From the NCBI RefSeq assembly GCF_005938625.1, contig NZ_VCNJ01000017.1:122611-186610 (forward strand): a stretch of 64,000 nt of DNA. Reading direction: 5' to 3'. A program made the translations under genes and the position numbers. The notes below the pieces were generated by a model that was not told the origin of the DNA, ran no database searches, and worked only from the letters and a program-made list of their open reading frames with translations. The stretch comes from Pseudomonas fluorescens. GTDB lineage: Bacteria; Pseudomonadota; Gammaproteobacteria; Pseudomonadales; Pseudomonadaceae. Below are positions 12,157-20,833 of this stretch, one piece after another (within the stretch, counting starts at the first letter, position 1; each line of letters begins with the position of its first letter).

Positions 12157-13431
12157 TCAGGCTTTGACACCACCGAGAGGCGGCAACTTCGCCAGCTTCA
12201 ACGCCACCAGCAGCGCGATCAGCAACAACGAACCGATAAACAAACCAATCCCGTTCCACCCGCCGAGATGCCAGAACACCCCGCCCGCCGTCCCGGCGAT
12301 GCTCGACCCTGCGTAATAGCTGAACAGATACAACGACGACGCTTGCCCCTTGGCCTTGGTCGCGCGTCGACCGATCCAGCTACTCGCCACCGAATGCGCG
12401 CCGAAGAAGCCAAAGGTGAAAATCAACATGCCGACAATCACCAACAGCAACGGCGTAAACATCGTCAACGCCAGTCCCGCAAACATCAGCGCAATGGTCG
12501 CCCACAGCACTTTGCGTCGCCCCAGCTTGTCCGCCAGCGAACCGATCTTCGCCGAGCTGTAGATCCCCGACAGGTACACCACCGACAGCAAGCCCACGAA
12601 CACCTGATCGAGGTTGTACGGCGCGGCCAGTAAGCGATAGCCGATGTAGTTGAACAGCGTTACAAACGCGCCCATCAGCACGAATGCTTCAAGAAACAGC
12701 AGCGGCAGACCGGCATCGCGAAAGTGCATGGTGAAGCCGTCAAGCAAACTGCGCGGGTGCAGCGAGCGTGAACGGAAGTTGCGCGACTCGGGCAGGATCT
12801 TCCAGAGCACCGCTGCGGCAATCATCGCCAAACCACCGATCACCAGCATCGCCGTGTGCCAGCTGACGAAGTCGATCAACACACCGGTGATCAAACGCCC
12901 GCTCATCCCGCCAATCGCATTACCGCCGATGTACAAACCCATCGCCAGGCCAATGTGCTGCGGATGAATCTCTTCGCTCAGATACGTCATCGCCACGGCC
13001 GCCAGCCCGCTCAACGACAGCCCGATCAGCGCACGCATGATCAGCACACCTTCCCAACTCGGCATCATTGCACTGGCCATGGTGCACAGCGCTGCCGCGA
13101 ACAGTGCGGTCACCATCACCGGTTTGCGCCCGACCCGATCAGAGATCGGCCCGGTGATCAGCAGGCCAATGGCGAGCATGCCAGTGGCCACCGAGAGGAT
13201 CAGGCTGCTCTGCGCGGCGTTGATCCCATATTCGTGGGACAGCAGCGGCATCATCGGCTGCACGCAATAGAGCAGGGCGAACGTCGCGAAGCCGCCGCTG
13301 AACAGCGCCAGCACCGTGCGCATGAACATCGGCGTGCCTTTTTCGATATAGATCTCTTGTAGCTCGGCGACGACATGGTCCGCCGCAGCAGGCGGGATTT
13401 CATGGGCTAGGGGCGCAACAGCAGTTTTCAC
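12157..13431 (-). CDS. MFS exporter, YnfM/AraJ-like
   Basis: A 424-residue major facilitator superfamily transporter, probably of 12 helices, in the drug:H+ antiporter-1 type. The GRKPVMV loop after the second helix (ISDRVGRKPVMV) is the MFS motif A, and a second copy, GSLADKLGRRKVL, lies after helix 8. The chosen start is the GTG at 13431, preceded by GAGG eight bases upstream; the longer frame from 13476 would run into the regulatory region shared with the LysR gene. The divergent LysR gene at 13550 is the likely regulator. The substrate cannot be read from the sequence. Confidence 0.85.
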   Translation of the reverse strand: MKTAVAPLAHEIPPAAADHVVAELQEIYIEKGTPMFMRTVLALFSGGFATFALLYCVQPMMPLLSHEYGINAAQSSLILSVATGMLAIGLLITGPISDRVGRKPVMVTALFAAALCTMASAMMPSWEGVLIMRALIGLSLSGLAAVAMTYLSEEIHPQHIGLAMGLYIGGNAIGGMSGRLITGVLIDFVSWHTAMLVIGGLAMIAAAVLWKILPESRNFRSRSLHPRSLLDGFTMHFRDAGLPLLFLEAFVLMGAFVTLFNYIGYRLLAAPYNLDQVFVGLLSVVYLSGIYSSAKIGSLADKLGRRKVLWATIALMFAGLALTMFTPLLLVIVGMLIFTFGFFGAHSVASSWIGRRATKAKGQASSLYLFSYYAGSSIAGTAGGVFWHLGGWNGIGLFIGSLLLIALLVALKLAKLPPLGGVKA

Positions 13432-13549
13432 TTCAGACCTCGGAGGGCACGGCCAGGCAGGCAATGAAAAAATCATATAGCTGGCTAATGTTTCTATCCA
13501 ATATATTGTTCGACCTGTTTGATAGCTTTAACGACCTAATGGAGTTTTC
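13432..13549. promoter_or_regulatory. Divergent control region of MFS and LysR genes
   Basis: An AT-rich stretch between two divergent genes. It contains the dyad ATAG (13477-13480) and CTAT (13494-13497), whose outer bases extend to TATAG and CTATC, followed by CAATATATTG. Dyads of this size are typical LysR-type regulator sites. Assignment is by position and form only. Confidence 0.4.
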
Positions 13550-14452
13550 ATGGAATTGCGTCATCTGCGCTACTTCATCGCCGTCGCTGAAGAACTGCAT
13601 TTTGGCCGTGCCGCGCAGGTGCTGGGCATCTCGCAGCCGCCGCTGAGCCAACAGATTCAGGCGCTGGAGCAAGAGGTTGGCGCAAGGTTGTTCGAGCGGA
13701 CCAATCGTCGGGTCGAGTTGAGCGAGGCTGGTCGATTGTTCCTCGAAGAAGCGCGCTTGGTGCTGGCGCAGGTCGATAAAGCGGCGGACGTCGCCCGGCG
13801 TGCGCAACTCGGTGAATTGGGCGAGTTGAAGATTGGCTTCACCTCTTCGGCGCCGTTCAACTCGACCATTCCGCAGGCGATCTTTTCCTTTCGTCAGCGT
13901 TTTCCGGCGGTGCACCTCAACCTTCGTGAGATGAGTAGCACGCAAGTCGCCGAGGGCCTGGTGGATGAATCAATCGAGGTCGGCATCATGCGCCCGCTGG
14001 GTTTGCCCGATTCGCTGAGTGTTGTCGAGTTGATGCGCGAGCCGCTGGTCGCCGTGCTCGGTTCCAAGCATCCACTGGCGCAGGGGTCGGAGGAGGGCTT
14101 GTTCCTCTCGGCGCTGGCGCTGGAGCCGTTCGTGTTCTTTCCGCGCAGCTACGGCAGCGGGCTGTATGCGCAATTGCTGAGTCTGGCGCGCGATGCCGGG
14201 TTCAGCCCGCACTTCGCCCAAGAGGCGGGGGAGGCGATGACCATCATCGGCTTGGTCGCAGCGGGGTTGGGGGTTTCGGTGCTGCCGGCGTCTTATCAGC
14301 GGATGCGCATCGACGGCGTGGTGTACCGCCCGTTGCTCGATCCGGAGGCGGTGTCGGCGGTGTGGCTGGTGCAGCGCAAGGATCAGAAATCGCCGATGGC
14401 CAAGGCTTTCGTAGATTTGCTCACGCGCAAAGTCGAGCCATCAAAAGCGTGA
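13550..14452 (+). CDS. LysR-family transcriptional regulator
   Basis: A 300-residue regulator with the N-terminal winged helix-turn-helix at about residues 1-60 (HFGRAAQVLGISQPPLSQQI, then FERTNRRVELSEAG) and a periplasmic-binding-protein-like effector domain after it. It starts with ATG after ATGGAG and is divergent from the MFS exporter. Regulators in this arrangement usually control the neighbouring exporter in response to a small ligand. The ligand is unknown. Confidence 0.92.
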   Translation: MELRHLRYFIAVAEELHFGRAAQVLGISQPPLSQQIQALEQEVGARLFERTNRRVELSEAGRLFLEEARLVLAQVDKAADVARRAQLGELGELKIGFTSSAPFNSTIPQAIFSFRQRFPAVHLNLREMSSTQVAEGLVDESIEVGIMRPLGLPDSLSVVELMREPLVAVLGSKHPLAQGSEEGLFLSALALEPFVFFPRSYGSGLYAQLLSLARDAGFSPHFAQEAGEAMTIIGLVAAGLGVSVLPASYQRMRIDGVVYRPLLDPEAVSAVWLVQRKDQKSPMAKAFVDLLTRKVEPSKA

Positions 14453-14468
14453 TTGCTGCGCAATCAAA

Positions 14469-14535
14469 TCGCGAGCAGGCTCGCTCTCACAGGGGAACGC
14501 ATTCCAAGGTGGGAGCGAGCTTGCTCGCGAAGGCG
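14469..14535. repeat. Two REP arms in reverse arrangement
   Basis: TCGCGAGCAGGCTCGCTCTCACAG at 14469-14492 is an inverted arm and 14509-14535 is a forward arm of the GTGGGAGCGAGCTTG class. The heads face each other, opposite to the normal REPIN order. The left arm is of a mixed type with GCAGGCTCGCTC. Confidence 0.75.
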
Positions 14536-14556
14536 TCCGCTCAAGCACCACCCAAT

Positions 14557-14994
14557 TCAGGGCAACCGCACCAAATCCCCCTTCAACGCCACCCGCGTCA
14601 CAAAGATCCCCGCCCTGCATTCATACGTATTCAAATCCTTGCGCACATGCTGGTCGTAATAGCTGACGATATTGACCACCGCATTCGCCCCGACCCGTTT
14701 GGCATCGGCCTGCAACTTGATCAGATTCGACTGCAACACCCACTCGCAGGAGTTGTGGTCGCTTTTGTTGAAGCCGTTGGTCTTCAAATCGCTGACCACC
14801 CCAGGGCGCAGCAACTGCTGCGTGCCCTGCGGTCCATTACCGAGCAGATAGAACTTCACACTGCCATCCAGCCGCCCGGCACGAATCGCCTCCGACAGCA
14901 CGGTTTCGAAGGGCATGTACATCAGATTGGTAGCATGGCTGGCGCTGGGCAGTAGCACGAAAAGCGCAGCGGCGATCAGGGCTTTCACTTGCAT
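14557..14994 (-). CDS. Small exported protein, paralogue of the lipoprotein at 15808
   Basis: A 145-residue protein with a clear signal peptide (MQVKALIAAALFVLLPSASHA), so exported to the periplasm or beyond. The ATG at 14994 has AAGGAG six bases before it. The mature part matches the C-terminal half of the lipoprotein at 15808-16611: both have LDGSVKFYL, KTNG-NKSD, a Cys-Trp-LQS stretch, ANAV-NI, a KD...CRAG segment and VAL-GDL near the end. Three cysteine or aromatic positions are shared. I do not know a function. A PemK/MazF-like gene lies between the two paralogues. Confidence 0.75.
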   Translation of the reverse strand: MQVKALIAAALFVLLPSASHATNLMYMPFETVLSEAIRAGRLDGSVKFYLLGNGPQGTQQLLRPGVVSDLKTNGFNKSDHNSCEWVLQSNLIKLQADAKRVGANAVVNIVSYYDQHVRKDLNTYECRAGIFVTRVALKGDLVRLP

Positions 14995-15210
14995 GGTCAT
15001 CTCCTTGACGGTGAAAGAGAACCGCGAGTGCTCGACCGACCGGGCCCGCCGTTCTGACAGGCGTATTGATGGCCTGCATGAGCGAGTGTAGATGCTGTGT
15101 GGCGAGTGTTCAGCTTGTGCAGCCGAGTTCACCACATTTGCGGTTACGAACTGTTTTAGCGAGTGTTTGTTTTCTTGCGCAGAATCGATTTCTTTAAGTG
15201 AGTGCCATGG

Positions 15211-15594
15211 ATGCCACTTCGATACCAGCCCAAGGAAGGTAGTGTTTTGATCTGCGATTTCAGAGGTTATGAAGTACCTGAAATGGTCAAGGTCAGGCCC
15301 GTTGTCGTAATACGCAAACACAGAACCAACAGTATGTTGGTGACGGTCGTGCCGCTGAGTACTACTGCGCCGGATTGCTTACTTGATCACCATTACGAAC
15401 TCTCCAGCCATCTTCAAGGCGCCAGCCCGATCTGTTGGGCGAAGTGCGATATGGTGGCCACTGTCAGCCTTTCCCGACTGGACCGAATCAAAAGCAGAGA
15501 TCGTGAAGGAAAGCGCGTCTATCTGATCTCACACCTTGAAACAGAAGAGTTCTGCGCCGTTAAAGCCGCAGTCAGGCGGGCGCTTGGGCTGTAA
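15211..15594 (+). CDS. PemK/MazF-family toxin-like protein, no antitoxin seen
   Basis: A 127-residue protein with the fold marks of PemK/MazF endoribonucleases: an N-terminal GSVLICDFRG, then KVRPVVVIRKHR, VVPLSTTAP, and CWAKCDMVATVSLSRLDRI. These segments carry the usual substrate-loop and beta-barrel residues. I chose the ATG at 15211 (MPLRYQPKEG) over the GTG at 15202 because family members begin near this motif. No antitoxin frame precedes it: 14995-15210 holds no gene, and the downstream 170 bp also show none. It may act with a distant partner or be a solitary regulator. Confidence 0.75.
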   Translation: MPLRYQPKEGSVLICDFRGYEVPEMVKVRPVVVIRKHRTNSMLVTVVPLSTTAPDCLLDHHYELSSHLQGASPICWAKCDMVATVSLSRLDRIKSRDREGKRVYLISHLETEEFCAVKAAVRRALGL

Positions 15595-15765
15595 TGGCTG
15601 CAGAAGTGGCGCAGTGAGGCCAAACGCCAGCCGTTGTCCGGATTGATGATTCGGGCAATACTGCGAGCGTTCCCGCAAGGGGCTTGTGAGACTCTAAGGA
15701 TCCTGGGTGACCAGCCATCGTAGAGCCAGACAGGTAATCGGTGATGACAAGCCAACCTGTTTGTG

Positions 15766-15789
15766 AAAGGGCGCCGAATGGCGCCCTTT
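15766..15789. terminator. Bidirectional stem-loop between toxin-like gene and lipoprotein
   Basis: A perfect 10-bp inverted repeat AAAGGGCGCC / GGCGCCCTTT with a GAAT loop, ending in TTT on both strands. It lies between two convergent genes and probably ends both transcripts, including the APE operon. Confidence 0.75.
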
Positions 15790-15807
15790 GTCGTTTCTAC
15801 AATCCCA

Positions 15808-16611
15808 TCAATCCACGTGCGCCAAATCCCCGCGCAACGCCACACTCGACACCACCAGCCCGGCACGGCACTGGAATTTCTCAGTGTCTTTGTACAGGTC
15901 GCGCTGGTCGACGCTGGCGATGTTGATCACCGCGTTGGCATCAGCTTTTTTCGCGGCGTTCTGCAGAGTTGCCAGCGCCGATTGCAGCGCCCAGAAGCAG
16001 GCGTCTTCGTCGGACTTGTTGGAGCCGTTGGTCTTGCGGCTGCTGCTCACGGTGTCGAGTTTGCGCACCTGTTTTGGCAGCGTTTCGCCGGCCAGGTAGA
16101 ACTTCACGCTGCCGTCGAGCAGGCCGGCGTCGGTGGCGCGTTTGACGCCTTCGCGGAAGCTCAGGTAAGTCGGTTCGTCGGCGCCCTGTTTGATGATGCC
16201 GAGGTTGTTAACGGCTTCAATGTCCGGGTTGATCGACAGCTCTTTGAGCACGTTGTCGCGCAGGCGGTTGACCCAGCGGTTGTAGTTGCCGTGGATCTTG
16301 CCGTCCTTGGCGTCGAGGCCGTAGCTGCTGCGGTAGTCGATTTCGAACGAGGTCGGGGTGAACGGAATATCGACTTCGGCGTGATGGCGACCGCGTACGG
16401 TGATCGCCGCTTTGATCATGCCCGGACGCACCGATTGCACGACCCACTGGCGATCGTTCAGTGCAGTGACGATGGCGCGGCTCATCTGTTGCTGGGTGAA
16501 ACCGAGGTTGGGCGAGAACTCTTCCTTGGCGTTGTAAACCGGTTTGCTGGTGCAGCCGCCGAGCACAAAAGCCAGTGCCAACAGAGCGGCGATGCGGTGA
16601 AACTGAGTCAT
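15808..16611 (-). CDS. Two-domain lipoprotein at the end of the APE operon
   Basis: A 267-residue lipoprotein: signal peptide MTQFHRIAALLALAFVLGGC with a lipobox LGGC. The N-terminal domain (about 25-145; GFTQQQMSRAIVTAL, KIHGNYNRWVNRLRDNV) looks like a common Pseudomonas/Xanthomonas lipoprotein family. The C-terminal part (about 150-267) is the same domain as the small exported protein at 14557. The ATG at 16611 follows GGAGTGAAGGGA; a GTG at 16620 is possible. It starts 25 bp after the last ketosynthase gene on the same strand and may be co-transcribed with it. Function unknown. Confidence 0.7.
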   Translation of the reverse strand: MTQFHRIAALLALAFVLGGCTSKPVYNAKEEFSPNLGFTQQQMSRAIVTALNDRQWVVQSVRPGMIKAAITVRGRHHAEVDIPFTPTSFEIDYRSSYGLDAKDGKIHGNYNRWVNRLRDNVLKELSINPDIEAVNNLGIIKQGADEPTYLSFREGVKRATDAGLLDGSVKFYLAGETLPKQVRKLDTVSSSRKTNGSNKSDEDACFWALQSALATLQNAAKKADANAVINIASVDQRDLYKDTEKFQCRAGLVVSSVALRGDLAHVD

Positions 16612-16636
16612 TCCCTTCACTCCAAACGTGTTGCGG

Positions 16637-17863
16637 TCAGTGCCAGCGGCGGAAAATCAACGAGGTGTTGACGCCACCAAAAGCGAAATTGTTGTTCATC
16701 ACGTAGTCGTGATGCATCTGGCGGAATTCGCCGCGCAGGTAATCGAGTTTGCCGCAGTGTGGATCGACCTCGTCGAGGTTGAACGTGTGCACGTAAAGGT
16801 CGCGATTCATCATCTCGATGCTGAACCACGACTCCAGTGCGCCGCAGGCGCCGAGTGTGTGGCCGAGGAAGCTTTTCTGCGAACTGATCGGCATGCGTTC
16901 ACCGAACAAACTGCTGGTTGCCAGTGTTTCGGCAATGTCGCCCTGTTCTGTAGCGGTGCCGTGGCCATTTACATAACCGATGGCATCCGGCGTCAGGCCG
17001 GCGTCTTCCAGCGCCAGTTCCATTGCACGACGCATGGTCACTTGTTCCGGGCGCGTGGTGTGCTGGCCGTCGGCGTTGCTGCCGAAGCCGACGATCTCGG
17101 CGTGGATGTGCGCACCACGGGCGAGGGCGTGTTCCAGCTCTTCGAGCACGAGCATGCCGCCACCTTCACCGATCACCAGACCATCGCGGCCCTTGTCGTA
17201 CGGGCGCGGGCTGGTCTGTGGCGCATCGTTTTTCAGGCTGGTGGCGTAGAGCGCATCGAAGACCATGGCCTCGGTCGGGCACAGCTCTTCGGCGCCGCCG
17301 GCGAGCATCAACGGCAGGCGGCCGAACTTGATCGCCTCGTAGGCGTAACCGATGCCCTGACTGCCGCTGGTGCAGGCGCTCGACGTCGGGATCAGCCGCC
17401 CGGTCAGGCCAAAGAAGATGCTGATGTTGGCGGCGGTGGTGTGCGGCATCATCCGCACATAGGAGTTGGCGTTGAGGCCTTCGGCCACCGAGTTGAGCAG
17501 CATGTTGCCGAACGCTTTGATCTCGTCGGTGCTGCCGGTGGACGAACCGCAAGCCACGCCCATTCTGCCGTCCTTGATCGATTCGTCACCGAGCAAACCG
17601 GCGTCAGCCAGGGCGTTTTCTGCAGCACGAACCGCCAGCCGCGACACCCGGCCCATGCTGCGCAGTTGCTTGCGGGTCCAGTGCGCAGGCACTGCAAAAT
17701 CATCGATCGGCCCGGCCAGGCGCGTGTTGAGTTCGCTGAAGCGATCCCACTCGTCCATCCGGCGGATGCCGCTGCGGTTGGCCGCGAAATTGCCGGCGAT
17801 GGTCTCCCAGTCACTGCCCAGCGAGGTGATGCCGGCCATGCCGGTGACGACGACGCGCTTCAT
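16637..17863 (-). CDS. apeR: Beta-ketoacyl-ACP synthase ApeR-like
   Basis: A 408-residue FabF-type ketosynthase with the full Cys-His-His triad: Cys164 in SSACTSG, His301 in GHGTATEQ and His335 in LGHTLGAC. It condenses malonyl-ACP units with an acyl chain. The ATG at 17863 shares one base with the stop of the reductase gene (TGATG) and has GGAGG nine bases upstream. The order ketosynthase-dehydratase-reductase-ketosynthase matches apeO-P-Q-R of the E. coli/Xenorhabdus aryl polyene clusters, so the symbol is given by position and family. Confidence 0.85.
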   Translation of the reverse strand: MKRVVVTGMAGITSLGSDWETIAGNFAANRSGIRRMDEWDRFSELNTRLAGPIDDFAVPAHWTRKQLRSMGRVSRLAVRAAENALADAGLLGDESIKDGRMGVACGSSTGSTDEIKAFGNMLLNSVAEGLNANSYVRMMPHTTAANISIFFGLTGRLIPTSSACTSGSQGIGYAYEAIKFGRLPLMLAGGAEELCPTEAMVFDALYATSLKNDAPQTSPRPYDKGRDGLVIGEGGGMLVLEELEHALARGAHIHAEIVGFGSNADGQHTTRPEQVTMRRAMELALEDAGLTPDAIGYVNGHGTATEQGDIAETLATSSLFGERMPISSQKSFLGHTLGACGALESWFSIEMMNRDLYVHTFNLDEVDPHCGKLDYLRGEFRQMHHDYVMNNNFAFGGVNTSLIFRRWH

Positions 17864-18591
17864 CAGCACAAGCCTCCGTTGACCGCCAGGACCTGACGGG
17901 TGATGTACGAGGCTTCCGCCGACATCAGGAAATTCACCGCACTGGCGACCTCTTCCGGGGTGCCCATGCGTTGCGCGGGGATCATTTTCATCAATTCTTC
18001 CACCGGCACGTTTTCGTCGAGCATCGCCGTGTCGATCAGGCCCGGCGCGACACAGTTAACGGTGATTTTGCGCTTGCCCAGCTCGATCGCCAACGCCTTT
18101 GCAGCGCCGATCACGCCAGCCTTGGAAGCGCTGTAGTTGACCTGGCCACGGTTGCCGATCAGCCCCGACACGGAAGTGATGCAAACAATGCGACCAGCGG
18201 CGCGGCGGCGGATCATCGGCATCATCACCGGGTGGAGCACGTTGTAGAAACCATCGAGGTTGGTGCGCAGAACCACATCCCAATCGTCATCGCTCAGCGC
18301 CGGAAACGCGCCGTCGCGGGTCAGGCCCGCATTGAGCACCACACCGTAATAAGCCCCGTGGCTTTCAACGTCGGCTTCAAGGATGGTTTTGCAGGTTTCA
18401 CGGTCGGCAACGTCGAATTGCAGGATCCGCGCCTTGCGGCCCAGCGCTTCGACTTCAGCCTGAACGCTTTGCGCTTCAGTCACGCCGCTACGGCAATGCA
18501 GGACGATGTCATGCCCGGCCTGCGCCAGACGCAAGGCAATGGCGCGGCCGATGCCACGGCTGGAGCCGGTGACCAGCACGGATTCAGTCAT
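17863..18591 (-). CDS. apeQ: 3-ketoacyl-ACP reductase ApeQ-like
   Basis: A 242-residue short-chain dehydrogenase of the FabG type that would reduce the beta-keto group of the growing chain with NADPH. The cofactor loop GSSRGIGRA is at residues 9-17, and the catalytic YSASK with an upstream Ser (CITSVSG) is intact. The C-terminus YITRQVLAVNGG is typical of FabG. It overlaps the preceding dehydratase gene by eight bases. In APE synthesis the reductase and dehydratase act together to give trans double bonds without a third reduction. Confidence 0.88.
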   Translation of the reverse strand: MTESVLVTGSSRGIGRAIALRLAQAGHDIVLHCRSGVTEAQSVQAEVEALGRKARILQFDVADRETCKTILEADVESHGAYYGVVLNAGLTRDGAFPALSDDDWDVVLRTNLDGFYNVLHPVMMPMIRRRAAGRIVCITSVSGLIGNRGQVNYSASKAGVIGAAKALAIELGKRKITVNCVAPGLIDTAMLDENVPVEELMKMIPAQRMGTPEEVASAVNFLMSAEASYITRQVLAVNGGLC

Positions 18592-19048
18592 GGTTCGACT
18601 CCTGTGTCTGTTGCAGATATTGAGTAACCTGGGGCGGGCGGAACACGTTCAGCCGCGCGCTGGCATGGATGCCGGCGCCGTGGATATGACATTCGAAGAC
18701 GCCCATGCCGTTGTCGTCTTCCAGCGAGCGCAGACCATGAATGGTCAGATCGCTACCGGCGGGAAACGCTTCGACGTTGCATTCGAACTTGCGCGTGCCG
18801 AGCAGGAACCCCAGCTCCACCGGATTGCCTTTGAGTCGCGCGTGGCAACCGGCAAACGCTGCGACGCTCTGTGCCATCAGTTCGACGCCGACCCATGCCG
18901 GCAGGCTGCCGTCGGGCAGATTGAACAGGCCATCTGGCTTGACCGTGAGGCGGGTAAAAATCTGCTCCTCGTCAAAGCTGAGGATGCTGTCGATCAGAAT
19001 CATGTCGCCCGCGTGGGGCAGCAGTTCGGCGAGCGGCCAGGCCGTCAT
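18584..19048 (-). CDS. apeP: 3-hydroxyacyl-ACP dehydratase ApeP-like
   Basis: A 154-residue hotdog-fold protein. The N-terminal LLPHAGDMILID contains the expected active-site His, and WVGVELMAQSVAAFAG supplies the acidic residue and helix of the family. It removes water from the 3-hydroxyacyl-ACP. It overlaps the ketosynthase gene apeO by four bases (ATGA). A second dehydratase domain in the cluster is fused to the acyl ligase at 30553, and in the E. coli type system the two dehydratases pair up. Confidence 0.82.
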   Translation of the reverse strand: MTAWPLAELLPHAGDMILIDSILSFDEEQIFTRLTVKPDGLFNLPDGSLPAWVGVELMAQSVAAFAGCHARLKGNPVELGFLLGTRKFECNVEAFPAGSDLTIHGLRSLEDDNGMGVFECHIHGAGIHASARLNVFRPPQVTQYLQQTQESNHD

Positions 19049-20241
19049 GGGGCGTCTCCGATAATCAGGCTGACGTTATTGCCGCCGAAGGCAAACGAGT
19101 TGCTCATCAGGTAGCGGGGTGCAATGGACGTCAGGCGTTCGCTCGCGGTCACCCACTTTAGCGGCGGCAGCGCAGGATCGGGCTGAGCGTCCCAGACGTG
19201 TGGCGGCAAGGCGTGGTCGGGGTTTTCGGCGCTCAGGCTCAACCAGCAAAACGCTGCTTCCAGTGCGCCGGCTGCGCCGAGGGTGTGGCCGGTCATCGGT
19301 TTGGTCGATGAGCAGGCGACTCCCTCGGGAAACAGTTCGGCGACCGCCAGACTTTCCATGGCGTCGTTGTGTTGGGTGGCGGTGCCGTGCAGGTTCAGGT
19401 AGCTGATTTGCGTGGCATGCAGGTGTGCGCGACTGAGGGCTTTTTGCATCGCTTGCAGTGCGCCGCGCCCCGTCGGCTCAGGGGCGGAAATGTGATGCGC
19501 GTCGGAACTGGCGCCGGCGCCGAGCAGGGCAATGGCCGGGCCTTCACCTTGCTGTTTGCTCATTACGAACAACACCGCCGCCTCGCCAATATTGATGCCG
19601 TTGCGATTGGCCGAGAACGGATTGCAGCGTTCGTCCGACACTGCTTCCAGCGACGAAAAACCGTTAAGCGTCAGCTTGCACAAACTGTCGACGCCGCCGC
19701 ACAGCACGGCGTCGCACAAGCCCAGATCGAGCAGGCGCTGAGCGCTCATCAAGGCGCGGGCGCTGGAAGTACAAGCGGTGGAAATCACGTAGGCCGGGCC
19801 GCTCAGTTGCAGCCAGTCGGCGAGGAAATTTGCTGGCGCGCCGAGTTCCTGCTGACGGTAATCGTATTCCGCCGGGAACTGCTGCTCGCGAATGTAATGC
19901 GCCAGGCCACGGCTGGCCTCGTCGATGCCCGAGGTGCTGGTGCCGAGCACAACACCGATGCGGTCGCGGCCGTAGGTCTGGATCGTTTGATCAATGTTAT
20001 CGCGAATCTGTAGCGCCGCCTCTAGCAGAAGCTGATTGTTGCGGCTGCTTTGATCGGCGAGTGTCGGCGGGATCGGCGCCAGTTCACCGTGTACGGCGGC
20101 CACCGGCAATTCACGCTCCGCCACCCAGCCGGACTCGCGGCGCATGCCCGAACAGTCGCCAGCGAACAGGTTACGTGCGATTTCGGACTTGTCGCGGCCC
20201 AGGGCGCAGATCACGCCGAGGGCATTCAGGTAAGCAGTCAT
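19045..20241 (-). CDS. apeO: Beta-ketoacyl-ACP synthase ApeO-like
   Basis: A 398-residue ketosynthase with Cys157 in STACTSS, His285 in LHGTAT and His319 in TGHTLGAAG, so catalytically complete. In the studied APE systems the ApeO ketosynthase pairs with the chain length factor ApeC; that partner is encoded far upstream at 34076. The gene begins inside the stop of the DUF3261 lipoprotein gene (ATGA) and shares four bases with apeP. ApeO and ApeR could be interchanged in my naming; position favours this one as ApeO. Confidence 0.83.
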   Translation of the reverse strand: MTAYLNALGVICALGRDKSEIARNLFAGDCSGMRRESGWVAERELPVAAVHGELAPIPPTLADQSSRNNQLLLEAALQIRDNIDQTIQTYGRDRIGVVLGTSTSGIDEASRGLAHYIREQQFPAEYDYRQQELGAPANFLADWLQLSGPAYVISTACTSSARALMSAQRLLDLGLCDAVLCGGVDSLCKLTLNGFSSLEAVSDERCNPFSANRNGINIGEAAVLFVMSKQQGEGPAIALLGAGASSDAHHISAPEPTGRGALQAMQKALSRAHLHATQISYLNLHGTATQHNDAMESLAVAELFPEGVACSSTKPMTGHTLGAAGALEAAFCWLSLSAENPDHALPPHVWDAQPDPALPPLKWVTASERLTSIAPRYLMSNSFAFGGNNVSLIIGDAP

Positions 20242-20720
20242 GGCGTCGGTTTACCCAGCGGAGAAACGCGGTAGTGCGGGCCTTGAGGCAGGTTCAATTC
20301 GAAGCTCAACGGTTGGGCATAACGAATGTCCCAGCGCGCCGGCAGAGAGCGTTGCCCGGCCTGTACCTGCGCAGTGGGGTAATTGCGCAGCAGCTCGCCG
20401 GACGGGGTCAGGGCGAATAACAGCGCGGCAAACAATTCCCGGGCTTCCGGGTTCGGCGGCAGCAGCCCATCGGCTTGCCAGTGGCCGTCGATCAGTTGCT
20501 GACGTGCCTGAGGAATACCCAGCGGATCCATCATCGACCAGCGGATGCCCGGGCCTTCGCGCTGGATCACCAGCAGCCAGTCCTGGCGTTGTTCGGCTTG
20601 TTGGCGTTCGATGTGCAGTTGCAGAGGCAGCGGGAGTGTTGGATTGCCCGCCGGCAACGGCGCCTGGCTGGCGCAGGCACTCAACAGAAGCATCATGCCA
20701 AAAACAAAAAATCGCCACAC
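20238..20720 (-). CDS. DUF3261-type lipoprotein
   Basis: A small lipoprotein, 160 residues from the GTG at 20720, with a short hydrophobic leader (RFFVFGMMLLLSAC) ending in a lipobox LSAC. The body resembles the DUF3261 proteins found in APE and related outer-membrane lipid clusters (LLVIQREGPGIRWSMMDPLG, ARWDIRYAQPLSFEL). It is probably placed in the outer membrane and may take part in pigment insertion; this is inference. The start is uncertain: GTG at 20729 or 20720. A REPIN ends at 20730, leaving no normal ribosome binding site. Confidence 0.7.
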   Translation of the reverse strand: MWRFFVFGMMLLLSACASQAPLPAGNPTLPLPLQLHIERQQAEQRQDWLLVIQREGPGIRWSMMDPLGIPQARQQLIDGHWQADGLLPPNPEARELFAALLFALTPSGELLRNYPTAQVQAGQRSLPARWDIRYAQPLSFELNLPQGPHYRVSPLGKPTP

Positions 20721-20729
20721 CGCGGACAC

Positions 20730-20819
20730 TGTAGGAGTGAGCCTGCTCGCGATAGCGGTCGCACATTCAAAATACAGGTTGGCTGACCCACCGCTATCGC
20801 GAGCAGGCTCACTCCTACA
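20730..20819. repeat. REPIN (class GTAGGAGTGAGCCTG), 90 bp, inside the APE operon
   Basis: Inverted arms TGTAGGAGTGAGCCTGCTCG and complement enclose a variable centre. It fills the gap between the methyltransferase stop (20834) and the DUF3261 start. It is one of only two real gaps in the cluster. Confidence 0.9.
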
Positions 20820-20833
20820 AGGATTTGTGTACA

